Source: Syngnathus acus (Eukaryota; Chordata; Actinopteri; Syngnathiformes; Syngnathidae). Taken from it: a stretch of 64,000 bases of DNA. The number at the start of each line of letters is the position of its first letter. The first letter of the stretch is position 1. Shown in pieces: positions 27,520 through 40,900 of this stretch. The notes below the pieces were generated by a model that searched no databases, was not told the origin of the DNA, and worked only from the letters and a program-made list of their open reading frames with translations. The stretch is from the NCBI RefSeq assembly GCF_901709675.1, contig NC_051087.1, forward strand, positions 7,838,884 to 7,902,883, read 5' to 3'. The position numbers were made by a program, and so were the translations under genes.

Positions 27520-30500
27520 CTAAGAGGCAGCTGATTGTAGTTTGTTGTTATGAGACCTACAGAGATGGCAAAGAGAAGGAAAAACAGTTGGTGGTTTCAT
27601 TTTTTTTTTTATTATTAAAAGCTTTACAATATGACAAAAATATTTACTAGGGAAAATACAAAAAGATGTATTGGATGCCAGTGGGTCAGACATTTTGATG
27701 CAGACCGAGCAGCCATGTTGGTGAAACAGTGTGGGAAGCAACTACAATCGCCTTTGGAAGGACAAAACGACACACATTTTTCAAGCTACCTTTACAGGGC
27801 CGAGAATTATTTTATGGAAGAACAGAGCCAAAATGATCTGTTGGCTAAGAAATGAGGTCAAATGTCATATGGCAGTGTGTTGGGGGCCTGAACAAATTAA
27901 ACATATAAATAACTTTGAAATTATGGAGAGACATTTGAAGTTTGTATCCAACTTAAAAATAGCCGTCATCTGTTTTATCATTAAATACAACTGCTCTTGC
28001 TTTGCGTTACCAACATGGCTGCCATTCCCCAAATGTAGGATCAGGTTATATGAAGGTTTTGTCTTTTTGTTGCTGTTTTACACCAGTGAAAAAAAAACAG
28101 CAACTGCAAATTTTGTCTTTTTTTTTTTCTTTTTTTTTTTGACAGTGACCCTGGCACCCAGGAGTTTGACATCACAATCTGCAAAAGAGACAGAGAGAGA
28201 CAGAGACAATGGAAGGAGTAAATACATGCGGCTGAAGAACATTGCTGTTTAAAAGCAGTGTTTTCCAACCTTTACTGAGCCATGAGGATAACAAGGCCAG
28301 CCACAGATGGGTGACATTTTATTTCTCTGTCTGGCAGAGTCGCTTGTTGCCTTCTTACCTGCTAGCTTTGAAGCCTTTGAGCTTCTGGACGAAGAAGCTC
28401 TCCAAAACCTCGGCACACTGGTAGAAGGGCGAGTCGCTGGGGTTGTAGTAGCGGCAGTTGTCAAAGATTTTGGTCATGTCTGCCACAAACTCCGTTAGCC
28501 TGACGTACTTGCGCTTCTGTAACCTCTCCTCCATGGTGGAAAGATCTGAGAAACCAGCATTGAAAAGACATGACCTTAGGGTATTTGCAACGTGATTTCT
28601 GGATGCTGAAAAGAGTTCGTGATGGGGATAGTTTATAAAAAGGAAGCGTGCTAATTGGCTTCATATATAACATGTCGATGGGTGAAACAGCAGCGGGGCT
28701 GTGCCTCAAGTATTTCAGAGACGGTAACCTCCTCAACCTCTTACCCACCCATCCAGGAATTTAGGCCTGTGCGACTTACAGCAAATATCAAAGGACCTCC
28801 TTCTTCCCCATCATCAGATTTCACGAAAAAACCTCCTAAACTTCAGCCCCACCAGCCAAATGTTCTCCCCCCCCCTCCCCAAAACCAACAGGGTCTTTTT
28901 CTTGTGGTGGGTGGACTTACAAGAGCAAAGTGTGTGTGGGAGGGCAGGCTCTTTTCCACCGGGAGCCTGGCAGAACCAGTTCAGCTCATTAACGGTTTGT
29001 TTGTGTAAACGTTCAAAAAGACCCCGTTGACGCAAGTCTACATTTACATGGCTGGTTTGATCTGAGATGGAGGGCTTCCTCTCTCTGTAGGCCTCCGGGC
29101 AGCTAGAGGTCTGAATATTTGAGCTGGTCAGACTGTGTGTCATTTCCAAAAGGCTATAAAGCAGCTAGTGAATGAAAACAAGCGGACAGGCGTATCAGGC
29201 TGACAATTTCGACCTTGAGTAAAGAGTCGTTGGCTTTTAGCAAAGCCACCTCACCGTGGGATGCTAAAGACGAATACAACAAGGGGTCCTCAGTTAATCA
29301 CAGTTCCAGTCCTACAGCGGCAACGCAATCCAAATTTATATGCAAGTTGGTACATCGTTAACCTAACCACTAACACAGCAGTAAAGTTGTAATTACAGTA
29401 AATATTTCTTTTTCATGAACATCGGTTCCAGGCCATAAATAAAAGACAATTCTCCATGACATCACACTTTCTTCTGGGTGGCAAAAGCAAAAAGCACGAA
29501 GCATTCTCTGGCATCACCATGTTATTTGACAAAATGATTTTTCTTCGTGCAGGGTGGTACTGGAAGTCTCTGGCTGGAACGCTTCGAAAAAAGTCAACAT
29601 TTATAGAGATGGTCACTGATATGTATTTTGGTTAATAAACAAACAATTTCAAGTTTTAGGGAAAATCTTGAAAGCTGGTAGATGAACAAATAGGGATTAC
29701 AATTTTCCAACGGAAATTCCTGACTCACTTTTGCGCAAGACGCATGGACACAAACTTACCCATTGGTTCCTTGATAACTTTATAGTAGTCAGGGGCGTCG
29801 CTTGTGTCCACCGGCTCTAGGAATGGCCACGCCATTTTGTGTGCCTGCAGAGGCGGGAAGGCCCAGAGTTAAAGAGAAAGACATTCAAGAAATGTTAAAT
29901 ATGTCTGTGAACGTGACATCCAGAGCACAGAGGTCAACATTGATGTGCCCCTCGAGAGGACATGAGGACTGTTGGAGAGACAGGATGAGAGGAGGAAAGA
30001 TGCAAGGGGGAAAAAAAAAAAAAAAGGTCTGAGAGAAGGCGGTCATCCAACTCGTGGCGAGCTATAAGATAAGTTGGACACAGAAGGCTTTTGTTTGGTT
30101 GCTGTTCCACTCAGGAGGGGCAACGAGGGTAGGTGTTTGGGCCCTTAATGACAATGCAACTTTCTACTGACAGAGTTATGCTCCATGGACAATAACCAAC
30201 CTCTGTATAATATCGTATGATGCTAGTTAACTTTTAGCCCAAAAGCTGATCGCTTTACTAAGTTCAGCCAAAAGATTTGGCACTGTGCGGCTACACAGCG
30301 GCATGCGGCTCTTTCATTCCACTGCTGTAACAATATGTGAAAACAAAGACTTAAAGGAGGGGTTTAATCTTTTTTTTTTTTTTTTTTTTTTAAATTGTGT
30401 AATAATGTACTGTACACGCCTTAACCACCCCCAAAAAAATCTCTTTCGGCTGCTTAGTACCATAAGGATAAAGGGACAATATGTTGAAATCATCAATAAA

Positions 30501-31921
30501 ACAAAACTGTAATTTACACCACCACTTTAAGTCTGCAAGTGAAGAGAGACACATTTTCCAGGCACAAGCGATAACCTCCATGTAAACCCGTCTTCATTGT
30601 TAAGACATGAGCTTGTTAGCATTTTGGTGATATGGCAATGAAGTGTGGCTATTTCAGCTCGCGTCCCACTGACCGTTAAGGAGCGCAGGACTCTCCGCAG
30701 TCCCTCATAGTCTTTATCAGTGAGCGGCGTGAGGACCGTCATGGCGTCCTCAGTCGACTGGCACTGCGGGCACACGTATTCGTCTATGTGGTTGGCTTCG
30801 CTCTGCAGGATGCCTACACAGCGACCGTGGTACCAGTTCTGACACCGGTCGCAACCAATGTAGAACCTGAGAGGGGGGAGGAAAACAGCAAGTCATTCTG
30901 ATGTATTTTTTTTTTCAACACAAAGGACACAACACTCTTTGAAACAGCATACTCCGAGAGTCTCACGCTTTGATGAACCGGGGACAGTACTCACTGCGAT
31001 TCATCGTACGGTGTCTGACAGATGCAGTAGAGCTCCTCTTTGGTGCTCTTCCGGCCCTGCTTACACTCCAAACAGATGTAGTCGTCCATATCCTTGGCAA
31101 CTGTTTCCGTTATTCCGACACAGTCGCCGTGATACCAGTTGGTACATAGGTCGCAGCCGATGTAGAACCTTCACAAGGATGAAGTTGATTATCACTTAAA
31201 ACCGTTTTTTTGCACCGGACAAGGTGCTTATTTTTGTAATACAGTAATGCAAATCTGTAACTTCTGCACACATTAATAAGCGAGGCTCTCATACTTGCTC
31301 TCATCATAGGGCGTCTTGCAGATACAGTAGAGTTTGGTGTCCTTCTTGGTGTCCTTGGTGCTGCTGGTGGTGGAGATCATCTTCTTCTTCTTGGACTTAG
31401 CCGATGTGGCACTTTCCCTGTCCTCGTCACGTTTCCTTTTGTGTATGGGGGTGACGGTGGTGGCGTGGTGTGGTTGAGTGGTTATGTTGTGCGCACGGAC
31501 TTGAGCGTGTTGTTGTTGGCCGTGAGAGGCGGCGGCAGCCTGGGCAGCTTTCTGTGCCGCCGCTCTCTCCTTCTCCTTCCGCATCCTCCACAGGTCTTTC
31601 TTTAGCTCCTCCTGAGGAGCAAAAATATTACAAAATATAATCGATTAACCAGGAAGTCTTTGATCAAACGGACACTTCCCAGGACCGCCGTATACCTGGG
31701 CTTCTAAATGGAGCTCTTGATCAAGAAGCGCTCGTTTCTTCAAGATATCATTCTTCAGCATCTCTTTGTGGCGGTAAAGAAGCGATGCGAGCTTGTTGGC
31801 ATTTGCCAACCTCTTCTTGGACGCCATCATCTCTTCCTTCTTCTTCCTTTTGGCCTCTTGCCTTTCATCTTTGTCTATGCGATCCAGGAGTGACTTCATG
31901 ACCTGATTGCATACAATCATT
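27520..31921 (-). CDS. bptf: BPTF coding exons 29-35 (PHD2, PHD3, bromodomain)
   Basis: Exons: 31696-31921, 31295-31611, 30995-31168, 30674-30866, 29760-29844, 28359-28545 and 27520-27556. Two tandem PHD fingers each start LYCIC-TPYDES and continue [16 protein letters not shown] and [16 protein letters not shown]. The aromatic residues of the second ([19 protein letters not shown]) are those that cage H3K4me3 in the family. The bromodomain follows: [36 protein letters not shown], and the acetyl-lysine asparagine in [17 protein letters not shown]. Exon 29 is a Lys/Arg/Glu-rich helix. The last coding exon is only 37 nt. Retaining both PHD fingers matches the longer human isoform. Confidence 0.96.
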
Positions 31922-34900
31922 CTGTACAAAAACAGATTAAAAAGGAAAGTTCAAAAAAAAATATCTTCAAAAATTCCTTGATGGAGTATACCTACATAAA
32001 AAACAGCAGACAGAAGAGGATAGGACTATAGCATTGACTAGCATGACTGTTGCTCAGAATGAAATAACTGATGAAATAGCATATGCTCTTCTTCTTTGAA
32101 CCACAAAAATTGAAACGATATCAACAGCACTTCTGCTGGCCGTAACCACAAAGTGCTATCAATTATTTGAATTCCCTCAATGTGATTTGACAAATTATCA
32201 ATAATTAATTCATTCAGTCATTATGCTCACCCCTATCAATGAAAACTACACATAGTAGAGGTATGACAAAATTGTAAGTTTTGTCTCTGAGCTAAAATGA
32301 TTAAATTCGCACGGTTGTGGTAACCATTTCTTTAAAAAAATAAATAGTACAAATAATACAGAATACTTCTAATGAGATGGACAAGTTCTAACTTTAAACA
32401 AAACCAAAGAAAAAACAAGCTTGAATGCTTTAAAACGGTGCCGATTATCATATTGATGTCAAGTCAGTTGTCAGCTCTCCCGTGTTTATTTGGATTTGAC
32501 TAGTAGGGGAGTGGAGTTGAGGGACATACTGAGAAACAGACAGCTTCACTGCTTATGCAAACATAGGAGACAGGAATGGAAGGATGGGTCCTGCCCAAGG
32601 ATAATTCAAGTTTTCAAGGTTCATTGATTTGTGTTGCCTTTCTTTCACGAAGAAAAAAAGAGAAGCTCTCAAACTATTGCATTAAAAATTGATCAATTTT
32701 ACAGTAAATGTGGATCATTTATGGCTGCGTCATTTGTATGTTCACTTGTGTCTGCCAACATTCGCGGCTAGGGGAGAAAATTGTTGGTTCAAGTGAGCAA
32801 CACAGCGCCTTGTTGGCTGAGCATTTGTGTGAACGGCACACAAACGCAGCCGTGGCTGACAGGGTCAAAGACAGGCCAGGAATTGCAGACGATGTGCACG
32901 CTGCAAAGGTGGCATGAACAAGGGCCGTCCGTGTAGGCAAGCGGGACACGAACATGTCCATATGTTTCAAGATAAATAAATTAGCTTTTGTCATCTCTTT
33001 ACATCACTGACAGCAATTTCAGAGAAAGTTTCCCAGCTACAAGCCTCATTACAGCAAACTACTTAAACATGTTGTTCCACATTATTGAACAAATCCGTTT
33101 TGTGTATAATGGGGAAAAGGAAACATCTTTTGGCTAATGACGAGCTTGGGGCTAGTTCAGTGCTTCTCAATTATTTTCTGTTGAGAAAATATGTCATGCC
33201 CCCCACCTCTCCTCAGTCACTATAAATAGTATCATTTGTCTATAAAATTGTAATAAGTGCAGTGAAGGAAAACAAGTGAAAATTGTGTCTGATCCCCAAT
33301 AAAACATTATTATTGGAGCTCCTAACATTATTGATTAAAACATCTTATTTAGTGTAAAATGCATTGAAGATTTACGAAAATGAGCAAAAAAAACAGCGCA
33401 GCTCAAGAATTTGAAATAAAGTGTGCGTGTGACCTTCAAATGACGAAGTGATTAAAAATATGTTTTGCAGGAAAAGCAAAAAGAGGCAGCACGGCAAAAT
33501 GGATGGAAAATAAGCAGAGACAGACTGCCAACGGAGCTGCCGGGTCAAAGTCACGCTAGTCTGGCTTTGGTGTTTCGGGTCTGTGTGAATGGGCACAGTG
33601 TTGACACAAACACGTGCGTGTCAGAGTCAGCGAACGGTCAGGGCATCATCTATCCGCAACGTCAACTTAGAGGACAGGAAGGTGTGGAGGATATCTTAAC
33701 ATTACTTGGCTCATTTTTAAGTCCTACCTGCTAATAGATTCGAAGTAAGAAAGATGAGTTAGCAATCTCATCCACATGAAATATTTAGATCTGGAGGGGC
33801 CATGTGAGGTCTCCAACTGAAACTCATTATTGAACTGATTGTTGTGTCAACATTTATTGGGTTAAATGGAGGCCATGCAGCTGTTCGTGGTTCCACACCT
33901 AAACTTTCCCATGTTCTGCAGTACCTCTCAACACGCTGTTGATCTGATCAAGAGAGGAAGAGATCACGCATGCACACATACACACGGCTAACCTCTGATT
34001 CTCTTCTCTCTCCTCAGGTGTCAGAGTCTTCTTCTGTTTCAGATATTCGATGAGAGCGTTCTGCTTCATCACAACCTAAGAAAGAAAGACAACCTGTGGC
34101 ATCAATATGGAAGAACATAGCTATTCGGTGGCCCCTTGATTTACGAGTTAAATTTCTTCCGGCCCCGATTGTGATGCCTTCCTGAGCCCACACCTGTTTC
34201 TGAATGATGTCCTTCTGGCTGACAGAGTTGAGGGCTTGCTCTTTCTTGGCTTCTGCAGCTTGTTTCTTCTTTTGTTGTTGCTGCTCTCGGAGCTGCTGGA
34301 TCCTCTGCAGCTGCTCCTGTACGGAAGCGGCCTGGATGGTCACAACGTTCCCAATCTGCAGGGGGCCAAAATTGCAAGATATGAAACTCAACAGGCTGAA
34401 TTCAATACAACATAAGTAACAAGGGTTTTAATTATTGTGCCAGTACAACAGGCACAATTTTCTCATATTTCCCCCATATTCAACATGCAAAGATTTTTGA
34501 TTTAGCAGGTTGCTTGCGCTACCTGTCCTCCTTGAGTAGAGGTGTGGCCGGCCTGCTGTATCTGAACAGGAAGCTGCAGTTTAAAGTGCTGTGGTAAAGA
34601 TGTGCCACTTTGCTGACCTTGCAGCTGGGCCAACACCTAGAGCATCCACAGAAAAGAAACACAAATGTAACAAAATTGTGAGAAGGTAAGGGTCTGACCA
34701 CACACAACCATGAAAGAAAAAGTAGAATTTCCCTTTGGGATTAATTAAGCATAACAATGTCACCGTCCATCTGTCTCTGTTGAACTCACACATACTGTGA
34801 AAATCTCGAGGTTCTTGAATGGGAATGGCGGAAGTTTGTAATAGCAACCTGTTTGTAATCGTACCTGCACCTGCTGCTGCAGTCCAGACATGATGATTTG

Positions 34901-37900
34901 GGGGGTTTGCTGCAATTGCAGCTGGGCAGTTCCTCCCTGTGTCGTCACCTGCAGCGAGGTGGGAGATTGAATGGGCATGTGGGCCTGCGTCTGTGGGGGT
35001 AACTGGCCTTGTGGGGTGGATGCAGACGGGGTGCTAGTGGGAGCCAGAGGAGCCGCCCCTGGCTGCACTGGAGCGGCTGCCTGTTGAGCAGGCTGGGCTG
35101 GCGTTTTTGTGGAGTCGGAGTTAGACTGGCAAGACGGTGTGGTTCCTGTGAAGATTTTCGAGGAGTGGATCAAAGAGACTGTGAGAAACCAAAATGACCA
35201 TCCAAGTGTGTTTCCGGTCATACCCGTGCTCGGCGCAGGTGTAGCCACTGCGGATGGGGGTGTGAATAAGAAGCGCTGCATTTGGCCGTTGGGCAGAGTC
35301 GCCTGCATGAGCTGTTGGCCGGGACCCGGAATGACCGTGACTCCGTGAGGTATGACCTGAAGCTGGCCGTTAGTCTGACCTTGACCTTGAATCATCACTG
35401 TGACACCCTGGTGGGAGCCACCAACACCTGAGCCAGCCTGCTGCTTCTGTAAGGAGGCAGAGCAGAGGCACAGTGTTAAGACGAAATCATATTTTAATCA
35501 CAATCACACTGCCCTGATGATTAACGTCAGCTTGCAAGCTTTTGCAACCGCCATACAGCTGGCAATATGTAATCTTTAACATCAGAATTCTCAGTAACAG
35601 TGAGTAATAAATGGTATTCAGGTCTATGATTTGAATGACTTTCGTATCATGTAATGAGCAACGCTCACTAACCTGTGTGAGTTGAGCTATCTGTGAGATG
35701 GTGAGTTTAACCTGGCCAGATGTCGTTCCAGTAGTAGCGGGGGAGGCTGGGCTCTGGCCAGTAACTGTGGCAACAGGGCTGGCTCCAGAAACTGGAGTTG
35801 ACACTGTCTGGCCTTGTAAGATCTGACTTACCACTTGTTGGCCAGCCTGACCTAAAAACAAACAGGTGGCATGTTTAGTTTCTGCATTGCAAATAAAACA
35901 ATGTTAAGATACAGATAGTTTAACACATAGACAAGCTTCAAACAGCCAATGACCTTGCTGGACCACAAGCGGTGTTCTGAGGATTGTTTTTCCCATCGGT
36001 CCGCCTTGCTGGATTGGTGTCCGAATTGTTGTCATTCCAGGCCGGATCTGCTCACCAGGAAGAAAATAAATATTCACTGACAAGCAAAACAATGACAGAC
36101 AGATTTGACAAAAATGGAGGGAAAAAAATCAGCATGAAATACCAATAAGCGGAAGCCATTGTTGCACTTTATAATGCACATAAATAACGACACTATTAAT
36201 TCTGAAAGTGAAGCATGGTGTACCGGTTGTTGGGTGCCTGGGATATTGGGCCTGATGTTCACAGGGGTAGTGCGTGGCAATTTGATAAACGTCTGAGCAC
36301 CACCCGTAGTACCGGAAGGGATGATACCCAACACCTTCTGTTGCACAGCACCTGATTTTGGAGGCGTAGAAAAAGATAAGACACATAAAATCAGAGGGTG
36401 TGCGACTCAAAAGAGAGCAGGAAATTACAGAAACGCTACATGTAAAGAACAAATAAAGTGGAAGGAAAACATTTGTGACACGATGGCACTAATTGTCTTA
36501 TTCAGCACGCGAGCCCATCAAATGCCACTATGCTTATGAAAGAAATTAAATCAGGAACCCTTCAGTCCTCCACGGCACCCCATTTTCTGCTACTTAGCAC
36601 ATGACTAGGAAATGTTCACAGTCTAAATATCCCCTTTGCAATACAATACTATGAAGCAGCGGCTGCATGCTACAAGTGACAAGTTGTGCATTGACATGGC
36701 TCAATGCATTATTTGTGGGCTTCTCTCTTTGCAGGATGGCCAACGTTTGATCACAGCAATGGTAAATATTGGTGGAGTAGGTCAACAAAATCTTCAAAGT
36801 CTTGCTGAAAGCTTACTTGGGTTTCCCCCAACATATCTTGAGCTCCTTCATAAATTATTCACAACCTTCGCCCGACAGAGGGAGCGTTTCATATTTGTGG
36901 TGCGAGCACACGTGACGCTGATGGCTCAAACAGAAATCATATGAGTAACATTCTCGCTTTTCCTCAGATCCTGCTGTGTGTGTGTGTGTGTTTGTGCGCA
37001 CGTTTAACCACAACCAGTCAGGTAAACCTTTACATCAAGAGTTTCCCTCTTCAAACAGGGACCTTAAATCTGGTTGCAAGTCTCTCCTCTGGTCACAGAC
37101 ATCAAACACAGATTTCTATGGACTGGTTGTTTAAGGCGCTTGATGAGTCGGGGCTCAGAAGAGTGAAGCGGTAGACTTTTATTCGAAAAGTTGAAGGGGG
37201 GGAACAAGAAAACTGAAATCCCGCAATAGAGAGTTACCTGTCTGGGAACTAGGCCTCAGGGTAAACTTGTTTTCCTGCCTAACTTCCTTAAGCCATTCCA
37301 AAACAAACAGGGCGCTCCGCAGTCATGCTGGATAAATAGACATGTCCATTAAATGGTCACACGCCACCTGAAATTAAGGTTTCTCCAAAAAGGTAAGAAA
37401 ATTACTTTCATTTTTTTGCATGAAGACTGAAGTGTTTTATCTCCACTGGTTTCTAATATAGTTGTTAAAATACATCCACTGGTCTTGCTTTGAGAGTGTG
37501 GAAATTTGTCATTTGCATGTTTTACTTGGATAACATTGTGCAACAAATATGAGAATTGGATATTGCAACAATGAGTTGCTGCTCCTTTTTATTGAGCACA
37601 AATTCATCAATCGGCAAATAACCATCCAACAACACAACAGCCTGATATTACCAAAAGTTGAAAACAACAAAAAAGTTGAGCCAAATTCTAATTTAGATTC
37701 AAAGACCCAGACTTAACGGGTGTTCCGTCCCTAAATGATCGAACGAAAATAGCCAAGTTCCATTCTATCACTATTCTGCCAGGACCCAAACAGACAAGAA
37801 GATGAGCCATACCAAAGTAAGGTGGTGGGGACACTACAATGGTGTTGGTGTGGAAAGGTGTATTATTAGAAACCTTTGGATTGTGCAATAAAATTTTTTT

Positions 37901-40900
37901 TTTTTAAAAATCACTTTTGGCCCCCTCATCTGCCTCTTTGGTGTGAGGTAATAAAAGCCGGTGTACCTCCTTGTGACGTTGCCATGTTGACTGTGATAAG
38001 CTTGCTGTTGGCTGGAAGAGGCAACTTGGTGGTCACTACTTTCCCACCCACTGTGGTTCCTGTAATCTGAAACGTGTGCCCACCAGTCGTGGTCACTGTG
38101 GTCTCTGTGCAAGCAGACATGGAAAAAAAACAAGAAAAAAAAACATGACATTGTAATGACTACACTCACGAGTGGTTAAAGCTACAAAGACCACATTATT
38201 AATGTCCATGATAACGCCAAGCTTTCCCAGTTTAACAAGCACACTGTTTTGTCACTTTTGATAGAATTCAAAGTTTTGAATGGTTTAATTGCAGTACCTG
38301 GTGAGTTTTGACTCTGTTTAATCCACGAGGCAAATGACTGCTGGAAGTTCTTGGTCTGCTGGTATTTGACAGGCGTGCCCATCTTTGAGGACAGCACCAC
38401 CTTGGCGCTGGGAGTTCCCTGGCCTGACAGTGAAGCTACCATGACCTTAGGCGTCACGGCAGGTGTTGCTGGAGTTCCTGTTGGAGTGACCGTGACCGAG
38501 CCTGGTTTCTGCTCCTGCCGTTTCTGAAAGCACAACAATTAATATATGGTCGCATATGACAAGAACAGCTGATTAAAATCAATGTGAAACTCAAAAAAAA
38601 AAAACGGTGCCTAAAATGAGGTTAGCTCAAGAGAATGAGTGAATGCAATAAATCTCTTGGGTCTGCTCAGTGGGATACAATAACGTTGATATTATCCCTC
38701 TCACCTTGGCTTGTTCAGCTGCCTGAGCTTTCTCTTTTTCAACCCTAGGTAAAAAGAGAGGATCAACATTTGTGACGATTTGTTAATTTGACAGCATTTA
38801 TTACACCACTGACACAATGGAATCAAAGCACTCCTTTTTATTCTGACCTCTCCGAGAAAGCTCTGATCTCCCAGAGGTCGAGCTCCTCCTCAGCAACCCA
38901 AGTCTCGATCACTACGGGGCCCGTCTGCTTGGGAGGCTCGGGTTTCTTGGGACGCAAGGCACTGGAGCGCAGCCCTTTCCTCTGTGGCGTGTGGGTTTCT
39001 ATAATGGTGGACACCGCACAAGTTGTAATTCACTGATGATTAATTCTGTAAATAAACCTTTTTTTTTTTTTCTATCTCAAATTATTCAACGACGACTGAC
39101 TGATAAAAGTGCATACTGTATTAACCTTTTGGGGTCTCGGGTGCTCCCAGGGGGCAGATAATTTTGCGGATGCAGTACTCCGAGCGTATGCCATAGGGTC
39201 CCACGTCGCGCCGTTTGATGATCTCTGTGGTGGTGATTTCTGTGTCTGACGTCTCTGTGGTAATGAGTGGGGATAGGGCTGCGTTGGTATGACGATGAGG
39301 AGGAGAGCCCGAAAAATGGAGCAAATGTTCTCCAACATAACACCTGTGTCAGCCACAGGAGATGGATTTTTGTATTTCATTCTGTCTTATGTCTCAAGGT
39401 AGGAACGCAGGATACATCACAACTTGACGCATACACACAAACAAACCTTATTTGTGGGTTTCCAGCAATGGTAAAAATCTAGATGAAAAACTCAAAATAA
39501 GAGTAATATCATAGGAACACATCATAATGTTTGAGTGCTCTGAGAAAGAATCCTTTATGGGTGGGCCTGGGGTCAGCGAGTCTACCTGTTCGTGTAGTAC
39601 CGACGGCTGCGGACGGCTTGACGGCCATGTCGTCCCATCTCAAACAGGCCCAGAGCAGTCTGAGCATCAGACTCACACCAGCCAAAGTGTCCACTGTTTG
39701 CAAGCGATACCTGCGTATGTATGCAAAGTTGAGCATTAGAACAAACACTGTGCAAAGATTGCACTTTAGTTAGAATCACTCTCCAATTATACAGCAAAAT
39801 GTCAGTGGAAATGCATAGGTCAAAACTTGCACAAAGAATGGAAACAAAAGCCTTAAAAAAGTTGAGAACTACATTTTGATATAAAGTTAACAGCAAATCC
39901 CACTCTTGATTATTTATTTTTTTATGAAACTGAAATACTATATATGGAATGCTTTAAAAACTATTACTCAACTTGGAAAATAAAGATTTGACTTGATTTG
40001 TTTTTTATTTTACAAAGTACACTTTTTCCCGCTAATAAGATTTATTTTGTCCTCTATGTCAAAGGGTAAAATGAAACGTTCCCAGTGTGAGAGAGAGAGA
40101 GAGAGAGAGAAATGACTTACCTCCAAGTGATGCCAAATGTGGGTCTGGGGGAAGGATACGGCCAAATATCCTGAGCCGGCTTGGCGTTGTAGTTAAAGAC
40201 GGCCACCTCGCGGAATCCCCCGCGCCTTGCCAGGACCTTCACGTTGTCATGCGGCAACACAAAAATGCTCTTGCGGTTGCTCTTGGTGACAAACTTGCGA
40301 TACGAAGGAAGCGCCGTGTCCGAGCGCACTTTCTTTGTGCGGGAGAATTTGCGGAGGCGTACTCGGCCTCTGGTCGAGTCTTCCTGGAATATGTCTGAAG
40401 TTACGCCACTGGCTGTTGATTTCCTGCCCGAAATGGTTTTGTCCTTTTGCTGTGCCATTATGTCACTCTGGCTGTCTTCTGACGGACTGGAGGAAGAGAT
40501 TTTGGTCACGGTCGTTTTGGTCATGGAAGTGAGGGTGGAAACGGCACTTTCTGTTGTCATGGCTGCTGTTGCAGCCTCTCTGGAAACCGCTGCGGTGGTT
40601 GTTACCTCAGTCTTCAATGGCGTCGCCGTCTCTCGCTCACTGTTCTCTGCAAACTCATCGCTTAAACTCGACTCTTCTGCCGAAGGTATAGGTGAGGGTG
40701 CCATTCTGATGATCTTGACTACGGGGGTATATTTTAAGCTGTGCTGCAGAGAGCTTGGAGAACAAGCCTCAAATGGATCCATGCTGTTTCCCAGCTTTGA
40801 TATCTTCAGAGGAGGATTGTAATCCTGATGCGGTGTCGTTACGTTGCGCTCAAATGTTTCTGCGGGGGTCGGCTCCTTTTCTACAGCGTGTATGCTTTTG